DNA of 64,000 nt. Origin: Heracleum sosnowskyi (taxonomy: Eukaryota; Streptophyta; Magnoliopsida; Apiales; Apiaceae). The stretch is taken from contig CM061238.1 in assembly GCA_030848705.1 (NCBI GenBank), forward strand, positions 47,655,133-47,719,132. The letters are read 5' to 3'. Below are positions 41,376 through 51,783 of this stretch, in pieces; within the stretch, counting starts at the first letter, position 1, and every line of letters starts with the position of its first letter. The position numbers and the translations under genes are program-made. Below the pieces are notes generated by a model, which saw only the letters and a program-made list of their open reading frames with translations, was not told the origin of the DNA and made no database searches.

Positions 41376-41984
41376 TGTTGCCCAGTAAATAACAATTGTA
41401 GAAGGGGGTTGAATACAATTGTATAAGATTCTCGACTTTATATAACACAAATATGAAAGATCAATAACAATAACAATAACAGCTTTATTAACTTTGATAT
41501 AAAACTGTTACAAACTCTCTTAAGAAATTCTGATGTTCTTAAGAGCTGCTAGCTTACAAAAACTCTCTCAAGAAATTCTGTTCTTAAGAGCTTCTCTTCG
41601 ATTATGTTCTCTCTCGAATGAATACATAAATCGAAACCAAAACTGTGTTTATATAGTACACACAGCTTCTCTATCAATAACAAGATAAGTCCTAATCATA
41701 ACAAAGATAGAAACATATCTTTAATCGATAGCTGCATTCTACAAACCAGGAACAGATAGAATAAACTTCCATGTTTATCTAGACTCCAAATATAACTCGA
41801 AGTAGGAATCCTGATCAGCTTCAAGTCCTGATGATCAATCCTGATCATAGTCTGAGTAGGAATCCTGATGATCAATAAGATACTAACGCTTGATCAAATA
41901 CTGATGACCATGCAATACTGATGACGTCAGCAATCCTGATCAGTTGAGTCTAGCTTCTGACGATCATTGAATTCTGATCTAACA
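41376..41984 (-). repeat. E3 5' LTR (609 bp)
   Basis: Partner of 15925-16533, with TATA (TATATAAA on the - strand) at 41648-41655 and AATCCTGAT words at 41805-41940. Confidence 0.96.
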
Positions 41985-41989
41985 AAGCT
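41985..41989. repeat. Right target-site duplication of E3 (AAGCT)
   Basis: Pairs with 15920-15924; in the original ORF it is part of the codons AAG CTA. Confidence 0.97.
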
Positions 41990-44108
41990 AATCTCTGAGG
42001 ATATTATTCTTGAAGCTCTACAACAATCTGTTGTTGAGGTTGTAACAAAAGAAACAGAGTTAATGCAAACTGCAAACTCTGAGATTCCAGAACCTGTTGC
42101 AGAGAAAGTTATTGATGAAGCTGCACAGAGTCATTTTGAAACTACTGCTGAGAATGTTCCTACAGAGAATACAGCAGAGAATGATAATGATGATGATAGT
42201 TCTGCTCATTCACAAGAGGAGTTATCTGATATTCGAGTAAACTCTGATGAGGAAAGAGAGGTCAATCGAGCCACTGCTGAGCATTTTCAGGATATGTACT
42301 ACAAAAGATGGGCAGCTGCAGATTGTATCTTTTCTGCACAGAGGGCTGCTGATTTTCTTAATGATTCTGTGAATCAGATTTCAAACTCTGATGTTCTTAC
42401 CAGTTTAAAAGCAACTGTTGTTCAAGTCAAATATCTTAATAATAGATTTGCTGAGAATCAACAGATGGTCACAAATCTTAGGAATGAAGTTGGTCTAAGG
42501 GATCTTACATTAAAGACTGATAGGTCTTATTATTCGGCCATGTTCAAGCAGCAAGCCAAGGATTCTGATGACATTAAGAAGAGGCTTGGGAAAGTTGAGG
42601 AGAATCAGACTGCAATGTCTGCTCAATTGAATTCTATTTCTACTGCTATCGAATTGCTGACATCAGTATTACTTTCTGATGATGTCAAAAAGGGGGAGAG
42701 TGTACCAAATGACAAATGCAAAGACACTCAATCTCTGAGACGGAGGGATGATTTTGCTGATGGTGGAAGCAAGGAAAGTGAGAGGAAGCAAATTTCTGAG
42801 CAAGGGCAAAGAAGATCAAGATTAAATTCTGACAGGTTGAGAAACTCTGGTAAAGGAATCTCAAACTCTTCCAGTGGTTCAAGACTTAAGAGTTTAATTA
42901 TTTCAGCGAATCCATCTACTGATGAAGAAATTGCTACAAAAATATTTCTAGAAGAACATGGAAATGAAGCTACAGTTGAAGACATGGAAGCTGAAATGCT
43001 GAGTCTTGCTGAAGAGCATGAGAAGAAATTGAAGGATGGTACTTACAAAAAGAAAGCTGTCAAGGTTCCTAGAAGGAAAGAAAAGGGTATTTTCATCAAG
43101 GAAATTTCTCAACAGAGTATACAAGACTCAAGGAAGCCTATGATAGCAAAGAATGATAAAGGCAAGGGTAAACTGGTAGAAGAAGGACAGTTACCTATGA
43201 AGAATTTTTCAACCTCTGACAAAGCTCAAGTTGAAGTTTTTGAAGCTAGATCAACCTCTGACGCTGCTCAAGTTGATGTTTCTACTAAAATTGTGACAAC
43301 CTCTGACAAGGCTCAAGTTGTACAAACTCAACTAGCACCTCAACTCCAAAGTACTTTTAGAAGACCTGTACTCTCTGAAACTCTGACACTTCAACCTGTG
43401 GACTTTTCTCAAACCAGGACTGTACTTGGAAAAGAATCTTTTGATAAGTCTGGTTTAGGTTCACATAGGGAGAAGAGAATAAACAATAGACCTGGAGATC
43501 AATCATCACTGGAAGTATCTGGTATTATTACTCAAGAGAGTCTTGATATGCTAGAATCTGTTCAGATGATATTTCATAAAGTATTAAAGAAAGAGTTTTT
43601 GCTGTATTTCATGGCTGATGGAAGAGTTTACAAGGTTGCAGAGTCTGACATCAATCTCAAATCTTATGAAGAATTGGAGTATGTTCTATATTTGTTAAAA
43701 GTCAAGAATAGAAGTACTCATGATGCTGCTTTAGTTATTCGAGAAAGGATGCTTAGATCAAAGATAATGCTTGGAGGAGGAGTCTCGAGTGCATATATTC
43801 CTAAGTACAGAGATGCTTATGGAAAAATTGTGGAGATGAAGAGGAATAGTGCTAGGTTCAGGACTGCACTGGAAATGAAAGTTCTAGAATTTAATCTAGA
43901 GTCTGACAAGCCTTTCTATATAAAACTTGGAAATGAAATGAGGAAAAACAGTATCTATTCTCTGAGAGCTGCCATATATCAAACTGGTGAAGGAGATCCA
44001 GAACTTAAGGAGCTGAAGGAAAATATGATTGCTGAACTGGAAAGAGCTGAGAGAAGATTACTTACAGACTATCTCAGGACAATGCCTGATATTCAAGAAA
44101 TCAAATAA
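41985..44108 (+). pseudogene. E2 envelope-like ORF, second part
   Basis: Continues in frame from 15924 after one TSD copy; open to the stop at 44106. Acidic start, then a helical region with EERLGKVEENQ-like heptads (residues before a KKGESVPND boundary). A block of repeats is written from the element's word (TSDKAQVEV, TSDAAQVDV, TSDKAQVVQ at 43210-43320). A conserved C-terminal domain (FLLYFMADGRVYKV, EELEYVLYLLKVKN, YIPKYRDAYGKIVEM, SLRAAIYQTGE) is shared with E3 and E5. This half has no internal stop. I class it as a pseudogene because the first half is frameshifted and E3 separates the two. Confidence 0.85.
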
Positions 44109-44241
44109 AGTATGACTGTAAGTTTTTAAAGTTTTCTGTTCTAAGTTAAAATTAAACTCTGTTATGATTAAACACTGCATTTGTTATATGTTTTGACATC
44201 ATCAATTATCTGTTTAACTTGTACATTTTTATTATGCACAA

Positions 44242-44253
44242 GTTGGGGGAGAT
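44242..44253 (+). other. E2 polypurine tract
   Basis: GTTGGGGGAGAT directly before the LTR. Confidence 0.85.
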
Positions 44254-44767
44254 TGTTAGATATAATTACTGATGTTTGTTTAATCAGTGTTTAAGTAACA
44301 GGTACTATTCAGAGTTTAGTCTGAAGTACTTATCAGAGTTTACATGGAAGCCGGTCAGAGTTTGTTAAAGTCTGACAGGGTGAAAGTCGATTTAGTTGTC
44401 GGTGCATATCATGAAGATTCTAGAAGCAATATATTCTGAAAATGGAAAGAAGCAGAATATATTGATACAGCTAAGGAGACTGGACAGAGGACTGAAGCAA
44501 TTCTAATTGATTACAATTGTATAGCTAATTTGTAGGAGTATCAATTAGAGATTGATTGTAACTGTGTACTATATAAACACAGATAGGTTATCCCTAGAAG
44601 GGATGCGATAATTGATTATTATTCTTGTAACCTAGTAGCTCTTTGTGATTCATTAACATCATAAAGAGAGAAATTGTTAATATAATTACAGTTTGTTGAT
44701 TTACAAACTTGTGTTCTTGATTGTTATTCTCATACATACTTGATTATATTGTGTATTCGGCCTAACA
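44254..44767 (+). repeat. E2 3' LTR (514 bp)
   Basis: Starts TGTTAGATATAATTAC and ends CGGCCTAACA. Three TCAGAGTTT words (complement of AAACTCTGA) at 44306-44362. TATATAAA at 44570-44577 in the block shared with E3. The first bases match the E5 LTR at 63951. Confidence 0.92.
44570..44577 (+). promoter_or_regulatory. TATA box of the E2 LTR
   Basis: TATATAAA in GTGTACTATATAAACACAG. The block is the same 19-base context as in the E3 LTRs although the rest of the LTRs differs. Confidence 0.6.
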
Positions 44768-45009
44768 GATAAATTTACATATATATATATATACACACAC
44801 ACACATATATATATATTATATGTTAGAGTTTAAATAATCTCTGTTTAAAACTTTGAGTTAAGTTTTGAGTTAGATACCTAACCAAAGGGATTCCCTTTGG
44901 TTAGAAGTGAGCCAATTTTGTGAGAGTTCAAATTAAATTTAATAGTATTATTCTAATTTATTAGGTGTTTCAGTAACTTATTTTGTTGGGATTGTTTGGT
45001 AAATTGCAG
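44768..45009. repeat. Non-coding, AT-rich, with (TA)n(CA)n(TA)n
   Basis: Microsatellite at 44779-44821. AACCAAAGGGATTCCCTTTGGTT at ~44880-44902 is an almost perfect palindrome able to form a hairpin. No gene seen. Confidence 0.6.
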
Positions 45010-45151
45010 TTTCAAGAGTGACAAAAGAATACTCAAGATTGACTTTCCTAATATAGTAAATGAGCATCCAAGGTGCAGAGCAAAAAGAAAAAGAAAGGCT
45101 GCGATAACAACAGATGACAATGGAGAATCAAAAGCAACAAAGAAGCTCTAA
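45010..45151 (+). CDS. Possible 3' exon of an unidentified gene
   Basis: GGTAAATTGCAG at 44998-45009 looks like a 3' splice site and opens a frame ending in TAA at 45149. The peptide starts FKSDKRILKIDFPNIV and has a very basic stretch (RAKRKRKAA) near the end. I do not recognise it. It could be a transposase or host-gene tail, or chance. Followed by a retrosequence-like 3' region. Confidence 0.25.
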
Positions 45152-45474
45152 TCTATTTATTCAGTAAACTCTGTTGTAAAACGATGTATTCATGATCTTA
45201 GAGGGCACTCTTTTCCCACTTGAGTTTTTTTCCCATAGGGTTTTGCTCTTGTGGGTTTTTAACGAGGCCTTTCTCCCATATTTTTGGGGTGTCAATACTT
45301 CGGTATTGTTTTGTGGGTTTTTCCATTCAGACATTGAGGTGTTATTGTCTAAACTTCTGGGAGTACTTTCGTGCTTTCGGTTAGATGATAAACTTGATGG
45401 ATGTGGGAAACTCGTTCCCTCCGGACTTTGTATTCATTTTTTAGTACGAATATGTACAATTTTGACAAAAAAAA
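45152..45474 (+). other. Retrosequence-like 3' region ending in poly(A)
   Basis: Contains CCCATAGGGTTTTG and GGGTTTTTAACGAGGC, words I associate with 3' regions of plant retroelements (memory, not searched). It ends in an A-run at ~45464-45474, as a LINE or processed transcript would. Confidence 0.3.
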
Positions 45475-46243
45475 AAACACCTCATTTTCCAAAAATATTA
45501 CGGACAAACCCTTACTTATTTATCTTAAAACATATTTTAATCCTTTTAATTACGGGCAATTACCTTTTTCAACTCAAACATGTTATTTTTTCTATTTTTC
45601 TTTACTAAAACCCCTCATTTTTCCAAAAATATCACGGATAAACCGTTACTTATTTATTTTAAAACTTATTTTAATACTTTTAAATTATTTAAAAAAATTT
45701 AACACATAAATGCAATTAATAAAATATTAAAACGTAAATAATAAAAATAGCAATTAATATTATTAAATAATAACATTATTTATAACCAATTACTTTTTCA
45801 GCTAAAATACATTACTTTTTTTTATCTTTTTTAACAAAATCCCCTTTTTTTCTAAAAAAACTCATTGGCTTATCTTTTTCAACTAAAACATGTCACTTTT
45901 TCTATTTTTCCCTACTAAAACACTTCCTTTACAAAAATATTACAGCAAACCCTTATTTATTTTAAAACCGATTTTAATATTTTTAATTATGGACAATTAC
46001 CTTTTTCAACTCAAACATGTTACATTTTCTATTTTTTCTTACTAAAACCATTCATTTTCCAAAAAATTCATGAGCAAACGGTTACTTATTTATTTTAAAA
46101 TCTATTTTAATACTTTTAATTATTTTAAAAAGCTTAACACGCCTACTTTTTTTAACAAATGCAATTAATAAAATATTAAAACGTAAATAATTAAAATATC
46201 AATTATAAAAAATAATTTGTGCATCGCACGGGTTTTAAGCTAG
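45475..46243 (+). repeat. AT-rich ~140-bp repeats ending in a Helitron-like 3' terminus
   Basis: Units built on CCTCATTTTCCAAAAATATTAC, TTACTTATTTATTTTAAAA and TTTTTCAACTCAAACATGTTA (each abbreviated) recur about four times with decay. At the right end GTGC-ATC-GCAC (46219-46229) forms a small hairpin, and CTAG then T follows at 46240-46244. Hairpin plus CTRR plus T is the Helitron 3' signature. The 5' TC end is not resolved. Confidence 0.45.
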
Positions 46244-46349
46244 TAAAGTATATACTGATACTAACCGATTTTACTTATTATCCAAAAATTATTAAACATA
46301 ATAAAAATATTTTATGATTATATAAAATTTTAGTCTTATATTATTACAT

Positions 46350-46572
46350 TCTTTATCAATTTGAATTTTTTCTTAAATTGATTTTAATATTTTATTGAAA
46401 GAAACATAGAATTTCTAAATTTAAAAGAAGTAGGATTTTTTTTAAAATTGGTGCTACAATAATAAAAAAAATATTTATTAAAATTTAGATATTCACTTTA
46501 TTATTTGGGCTCTATCTTGAGTTTTAGAAATCGAATTTTGAGCCCACACGAAGCTAACGAAATTATCTTTAA
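46350..46572. repeat. Segment X copy 1, left part (duplicate of 50100-50320)
   Basis: Shares long stretches with 50100-50320 (for example TTGAAAGAAACATAGAATTT, TTTGGGCTCTATCTTGAG, GCTAACGAAATTATCTTTAA). It is interrupted after ATCTTTAA by the Helitron at 46573. Confidence 0.8.
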
Positions 46573-49500
46573 CTAGGTTACTAAGTCGCGCTTCGCAGCG
46601 GCATTAGAATATATTTGTTAAGAAAAAAATATTAGAATAAAAATTGTGAAATCAATATCTACAAAATTATATAAATTATCAAATAAAATATATTTTGTAA
46701 AATTTGCATTTGGGTAGGTAATATTATAAATTATTTACATATTCATTTTGTTTATATAGTTTGATTTTTTTATTTTCTTCGACCGATACCATTGCAATAT
46801 ATATATAATTTATATTGATAAAAATCAATATAAACATATAATATTACTTATATTTATATAGTATTATTAGAAAATATAATATTAGATCATGATAGTTTGA
46901 ATTTTAACTTATATAATAGTATTACTTATACATTTACTCTAATATATTACTGCATCAAAATACCTGAGAGTGTATTAGTGTCATTAATACATGCATCAAT
47001 CATATCCGGACATATGAACTGAAAATTCGTGCAGCGATATGTTGACAGTGCCTTCTTCCAATTTCTTAGGCGACGTTATGCCTATGAAGAGCAATTTAGA
47101 CCCATGTGATAGTGGTCTATATTTCCCTGTACTTGAAACAACTTTCAAATTTTTGATGTTGTACACAGAGCCTTCCTCAAAAAAGATATTTGAACCGAGA
47201 GACCAGAATCTTTGGGATTGTAGCATGGATCAAATTTTCCTGTCATACAATATATCTTAGAAATGTTAATAACATCATACAATTTAACAAACTATTAAGT
47301 TATAAATATATTGATTTATTAACCTTTTCATCGATCAAAATCATGTCAAGACTGATCAGTTCTTCAATATTTGGATTGACAATTTCCCACATTCTACACA
47401 CTCGTACTCTTATCATTCAGGTATAGCTGCTCTCGTTCAAAACATCCAACATGGTGTAAGACATAGTTATATTGATTGTAAATATGGTTGTAAAGATTTG
47501 GAGCTATGTAAAAAAATTTCGGTGTAGATTTTTTGTTATGAATGACCTTTAATTTATAGGTGTTTGTAAGGTGAATAACATGAAAATCCATTATGTTTAA
47601 AAGTCAAAAAAGTATTAAATAGTAACTTACCTTTTAGATATTAAGTTAATTTGTAAAAGTTATACAACTTTTCTTATAAGCATACTCTTTAGTCGTTAAA
47701 AAGATGCTGAGGAATGAAAGAAACTGTTTGAGTTAGGGTTCATATATAAATAATTATTGCAAATTCTAAAAATACAAAAGAAAGTTGTAAATAATAATGC
47801 ATTAGATCCTAATAATTCGAAAGTAATAAAGAAATTAACATTATATCTTACAAATTTGCATTTTTCCAATTCCATTCTTACAAATTTGAGAATAATAAAA
47901 GGAAATTATATTTATTAACATAAGATCCTACAAATTTGAAAATAATAAGGAAGTTCTAACATAAGATCCTACAAATTTAAAAATAATAAGGAAGTTGTAA
48001 TTTTCTAATTCATCCTATCTTAAAATTTTGAAAATAATAAAAGAAAGTTCTATCAAGTTTGAAAATAATAAAAAAAGTTCTATCAAGTTTGAAAATAATA
48101 AAAGAAAAAATTGCAATTATTAACATAAGATCCTACAAATTCGAAAATAATAAGGAAGTTTTAATTTTCTAATTCAAATAAAGTTCTATCAAGTTTGAAA
48201 ATAATAAAAGAAAGTACTATCAAGTTTGAAGATAATAAGGAAGTTTTAACATAAGATCCTAAAAAATTTGAAAATAATAAGGAAGTTGTAATTTTATAAT
48301 TCTTTTAATCTTACAAATTTGAAAATAATAAAAGAAAGTTCTATCAAGTTTGAAAATAATAAAAGAAATTTCTATCAAGTTTGAAAATAATAAAAGAAAA
48401 AATTGCAATTATTAACATAAGATCCTACAAATTCGAAAATAATAAGGAAGTTGTAATTTTCTAATTTAAAGAAAGTTTTATCAAGTTTGAAAATAATAAA
48501 ACAAAGTTATATCAAGTTTGAAAATAATAAAAGAGAAAATTGCAATTATTAACATAAGATCCTACAAATTCAAAAATAATAAGGAAGTTGTAATTTTCTA
48601 ATTCCTCCATTCCTACAAATTTGAAAATAATAAAAAACAATTCTATCAAGTTTGAAAATAATAAAAGAAAGTTATATTTAGTTTGAAAATAATAAAAGAA
48701 AATTCTAAATAATAATGCATTAGATCCTAAAAGTTCGAAAGGAATAAAGAAATCGACATTAGATCTTACAAATCTGAGTAGTTGCAATTTTTCAATTTCA
48801 TTCCTACAAAATCGAAAATAATAAAGGAAGTTATAATTTTTCAATTTGCTTCCTACAAAATCGAAAAATAATAAAAGAAAGTTCTATCAAGTTTGAAAAT
48901 AATAAAAGAAAGTTCTATCAAGTTTGAAAATAAAAAAAGAAAAAATTGCAATTATTAACATAAGATCCTACAAATTCGAAAATAATAAGGAAGTTGTAAT
49001 TTTCTAATTCAAATAAAGTTCTATCAAGTTTGAAAATAATAAAAGAAAGTTGTATCAAATTTGAAAATAATAAGGAAGTTTTAATATAAGATCCTAAAAA
49101 TTTGAAAATAATAAGGAAGTTGTAATTTTACAATTCCTCCAATCTTACAAATTTGAAAATAATAAAAGAAAGTTCTATCAAGTTTGAAAATAATAAAAGA
49201 AATTTCTATCAAGTTTGAAAATAATAAAAGAGAAAATTACAATTATTAACATAAGATCCTACAAATTCGAAAATAACAAGGAAGTTGTAATTTTCTAATT
49301 CAAAGAAAGTTCTATCAAGTTTGAAAATAATAAAACAAAGTTCTATCAAGTTTAAAAATAATAAAAGAGAAAATTGTAATTATTAACATAAGATCCTACA
49401 AATTCAAAAATAATAAGAAAGTTGTAATTTTCTAATTCCTCCATTCTTACAAATTTGAAAATAATAAAAGAAAGTTCTATCAAGTTTCAAAATAATAAAA

Positions 49501-49830
49501 AAAAGTTCTATATAATTTGAAAATAATAAAAGAAAATTCTAAATAATAATGCATTAGATCCTAAAAGTTCGAAAGGAATAAAGAAATCGACATTAGATCT
49601 TACAAATATAAGAAGTTGCAATTTTCCAATTCTCTTCCTACAAAATCGAAAATAATAAAGGAAGTTGTAATTTTTCAATTTCCTTCCTACAAAATCGAAA
49701 ATAATAAAGGAAGTTGTTATTATTAATATTAAAAATTGTGAAAAATTGAGAAAATTAGAAAAATATAACGAAGCGATTTGAGAGCTGCCACCTCACCATC
49801 CCCGTCTTCTCCTTTATATAAGTATATTGA
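46573..49830 (-). mobile_element. Non-autonomous Helitron (3258 bp) with exact boundaries
   Basis: On the - strand it begins TCAATATACTTATATAAAGG (5' TC at 49830-49829, preceded by A). It ends with the near-palindrome GCCGCTGCGAAGCGCGAC (46602-46585) then TTAGTAACCTAG, followed by T. The flanks AAATTATCTTTAA and TTTAATGATG are contiguous in segment X copy 2 near 50322, which is the empty site, with A|T insertion and no target duplication. No Rep/helicase coding; the body is minisatellite. Confidence 0.88.
47760..49740. repeat. Minisatellite with higher-order units inside the Helitron
   Basis: Short units around GAAAATAATAAAAGAAAGTT and CTATCAAGTTTGAAAATAAT alternate with AACATAAGATCCTACAAATT and AATAAGGAAGTTGTAATTTT. 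A longer landmark (AATAATGCATTAGATCCTAA) starts near 47797, 48711 and 49544, giving higher-order units of about 0.83-0.91 kb. No coding potential. Confidence 0.85.
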
Positions 49831-50550
49831 TTTAATGATGGTTTAATAATTATTATCTAAATTGACCTACCCATAAACTGAAGAGAAAAGATAATTACGA
49901 ATTTTTACATAAAGATTTATATTCAATATAGAAAACCAATTTATAATTGGTTTAAATTATCAAAATACACTTATTAGGGTTTAAATATAATCCTATTATT
50001 AATCAAATACACTTTCTTAATATTAGATCTAATAATTCTCATCTATCTATTTAAAATCTAACGGTAATTATTAATTTGATCGTACACTGACCAAATCAAT
50101 TTAAATTATTTCTTAAATTGATTTTAATTTTTGATTGAAAGAAACATAGAATTTCTAAATTTAAAAGTTTTAGGAAAAAATTTAAATTGGTGCTACAATA
50201 ATAAAATTTATTAATTAAAATTTAGATACTTAATTTACTATTTGGGCTCTATCTTGAGTTTTAGACATTAGATTTTGACGATTTTACAGCCCACGCGAAG
50301 CTAACGAAATTATCTTTAATTTAATGATGATTTAATAATTACTATCTAACTGGACCTACCCATAAACTAAAAACAAAAGATAATTACGAATTTTTACATA
50401 AAGATTTCTATTCAATATAGAAAACCCATTTATAATTGGTTTAAATTATCAAAATACACATTTTAGTATTTAAATATAATCCTACAATTAATCAAATACA
50501 CTTTTTAATATTAGATCTAACGACCCTCTTACCCTTGTTATATATAAGAA
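49831..50550. repeat. Segment X: right part of copy 1 and whole copy 2
   Basis: 49831-50040 matches 50321-50525 (TTTAATGATGRTTTAATAAT, GACCTACCCATAAACT, AAGATAATTACGAATTTTTA). Copy 2 (about 50100-50525) is uninterrupted and shows the sequence before Helitron insertion. The unit is about 430-450 bp in direct orientation. No gene. Confidence 0.8.
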
Positions 50551-51246
50551 CTAGTTTACTAAGCCGCGCTTCGCAGCGGCCTTATAATATTTCTCTAATG
50601 TTTTTTTTTAAATTTACAAAACATGATTTTAAATAAAATAATTAATAATATTTCTGACATAACTTTAAAGTTTCATTCGTATTTTGCGTTTAATGAATCG
50701 CTCTCTCGTTATTATCAAATTTAACCGATAATATATTAATTTGCTAAATAAATTTATCAAAAACATGATTTCTAATAGGTGACATGCCTTGTGAGTCGTT
50801 CTCCCTTTGATATTCAAAAGACAATTAAATTTTTATTTTATTTTTTAATTTGACTTGAAGAGAAAATTTAGAAAAATATTAAAGTGGTAAATTTAACTTC
50901 AAAAGAAAGTTTAGAAAAATAATAAGATAATAATATGATTTTGAAGAAAAAATTTAGAACCTAAAAGAAAAATTTAGGAGAATACTAATTAGATAGTAAC
51001 TTTTGATTTGAAGAGAAAGTTTAAAAGAATATTAATATAATAATTTGACTTGAATGAAAACTTTAGAACAATGTTAGGATAATAATTTTATCTTAGGATA
51101 ATGTTTAGGAAAATGTAAGTTATTCTATTTATTAATCTAAAATTTTTAAAAAATTTAAAAAATAGATTGAGACATCTTAATAAGTGTCACCTCACCCGCA
51201 GTACGACTATTGCATAAAGAAAAAAAATTAAAACATCAAAAAATGA
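50551..51246 (-). mobile_element. Second Helitron of the same family (5' end uncertain)
   Basis: On the - strand the perfect hairpin GCCGCTGCGAAGCGCGGC (50580-50563) is followed by TTAGTAAACTAG and T. The terminus is the same as in the 46573 Helitron. Inside near the other end is TGTCACCTCACCC (51198-51210), like CTGCCACCTCACC near the 5' end of the first. The 5' TC may be at 51246-51245, but this is a guess. No ORF. Confidence 0.6.
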
Positions 51247-51308
51247 TACACGACAAATAGTTACATAAACAACAATTAGTTTATGGATAGGAGCAACACA
51301 ATATTTAC

Positions 51309-51727
51309 TATTGGAGGCCCAAATATAATTTGGTCGGATATGATATTGGGTTTGGTCGGTTATGTGAGTTACAACCCATTGCTTCGGTCCAGACCACTAC
51401 AGGTGACCGTTATGCCGTTAAGACCGAGTTTGTCCTACTTCTAAGCAAGAGGTTGGCACGTTCCCCCACGTTCGGTGTGCACCTGAATATGTCGGAGGCC
51501 AGCAACTATTGAGTTTATAAAAGCTCATATCAGGTTCCATTTTGAGAATAATATTCAATACACACAATACACGAGCACTTGTACGTTCTATTTCTACTCA
51601 CCGGAACCACTTAACTTATTCTCACACCGGAGGTGAATCGGGGGACAAACCCCTCACATTCTTCTCTTTTGCAGGTTAATCCGAAGAGCGGTTCGGATCC
51701 CGACCCGACAGAAATTTGGTTTCAACA
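51309..51727 (+). repeat. G1 left (5') LTR
   Basis: TATTGGAGGCCC... to ...GGTTTCAACA. TATAAAA at 51516-51522. Frequent TTCGG/CCGAA words (CTTCGGTCC, CGTTCGGTG, CCGAAGAGC, GGTTCGGATC). Confidence 0.9.
51516..51522 (+). promoter_or_regulatory. TATA box in G1 5' LTR
   Basis: GTTTATAAAAGCTC; kept in the right LTR at 60727-60733. Confidence 0.6.
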
Positions 51728-51746
51728 TTTGGCGTCGTCCGTGGGA
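51728..51746 (+). other. G1 primer-binding-site region
   Basis: TTTGGCGTCGTCCGTGGGA directly follows the LTR. It is the usual leader word of this gypsy group. I do not assign the tRNA. Confidence 0.6.
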
Positions 51747-51783
51747 ACGTACAAGTAAGCCTAAAACAAATCAAACAAACACA

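Larger units (their letters stand above)
15925..41984 (-). mobile_element. E3: complete SIRE-like element nested in E2 and interrupted by E4
   Basis: LTRs at 41376-41984 (5' in element sense) and 15925-16533, flanked by AAGCT. On the - strand the order is PBS, gag (41325-39013), pol (38997-35659), spacer with an antisense small gene, envelope-like ORF (34351-30781 plus 16814-16635) and PPT. Without E4 the element is about 12.1 kb. The LTRs show two differences that I can find in 609 bp, which suggests roughly 0.1 Myr with a commonly used grass rate (inference). It is younger than E2, in which it sits. Confidence 0.96.
9835..44767 (+). mobile_element. E2: oldest SIRE-like element, split by E3 and cut on the left by E1
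   Basis: Own sequence lies in 9835-15924 and 41985-44767. The order is gag stop, pol, spacer, envelope-like ORF (interrupted by E3), polypurine tract and 514-bp 3' LTR. After the LTR comes GATAA, the presumed right target copy. The left half, with LTR and gag, lies beyond E1, off the window. E2 is damaged: a pol nonsense codon, an RT deletion, an env frameshift and two insertions. Its LTR core promoter block around TATATAAACACAG is the same as in E3, so E2 and E3 are related families. Confidence 0.9.

Noticed and set aside
47760..49740. CRISPR-like array
   Set aside because: Units are contiguous, variable and AT-rich with no unique spacers, and the DNA is plant.
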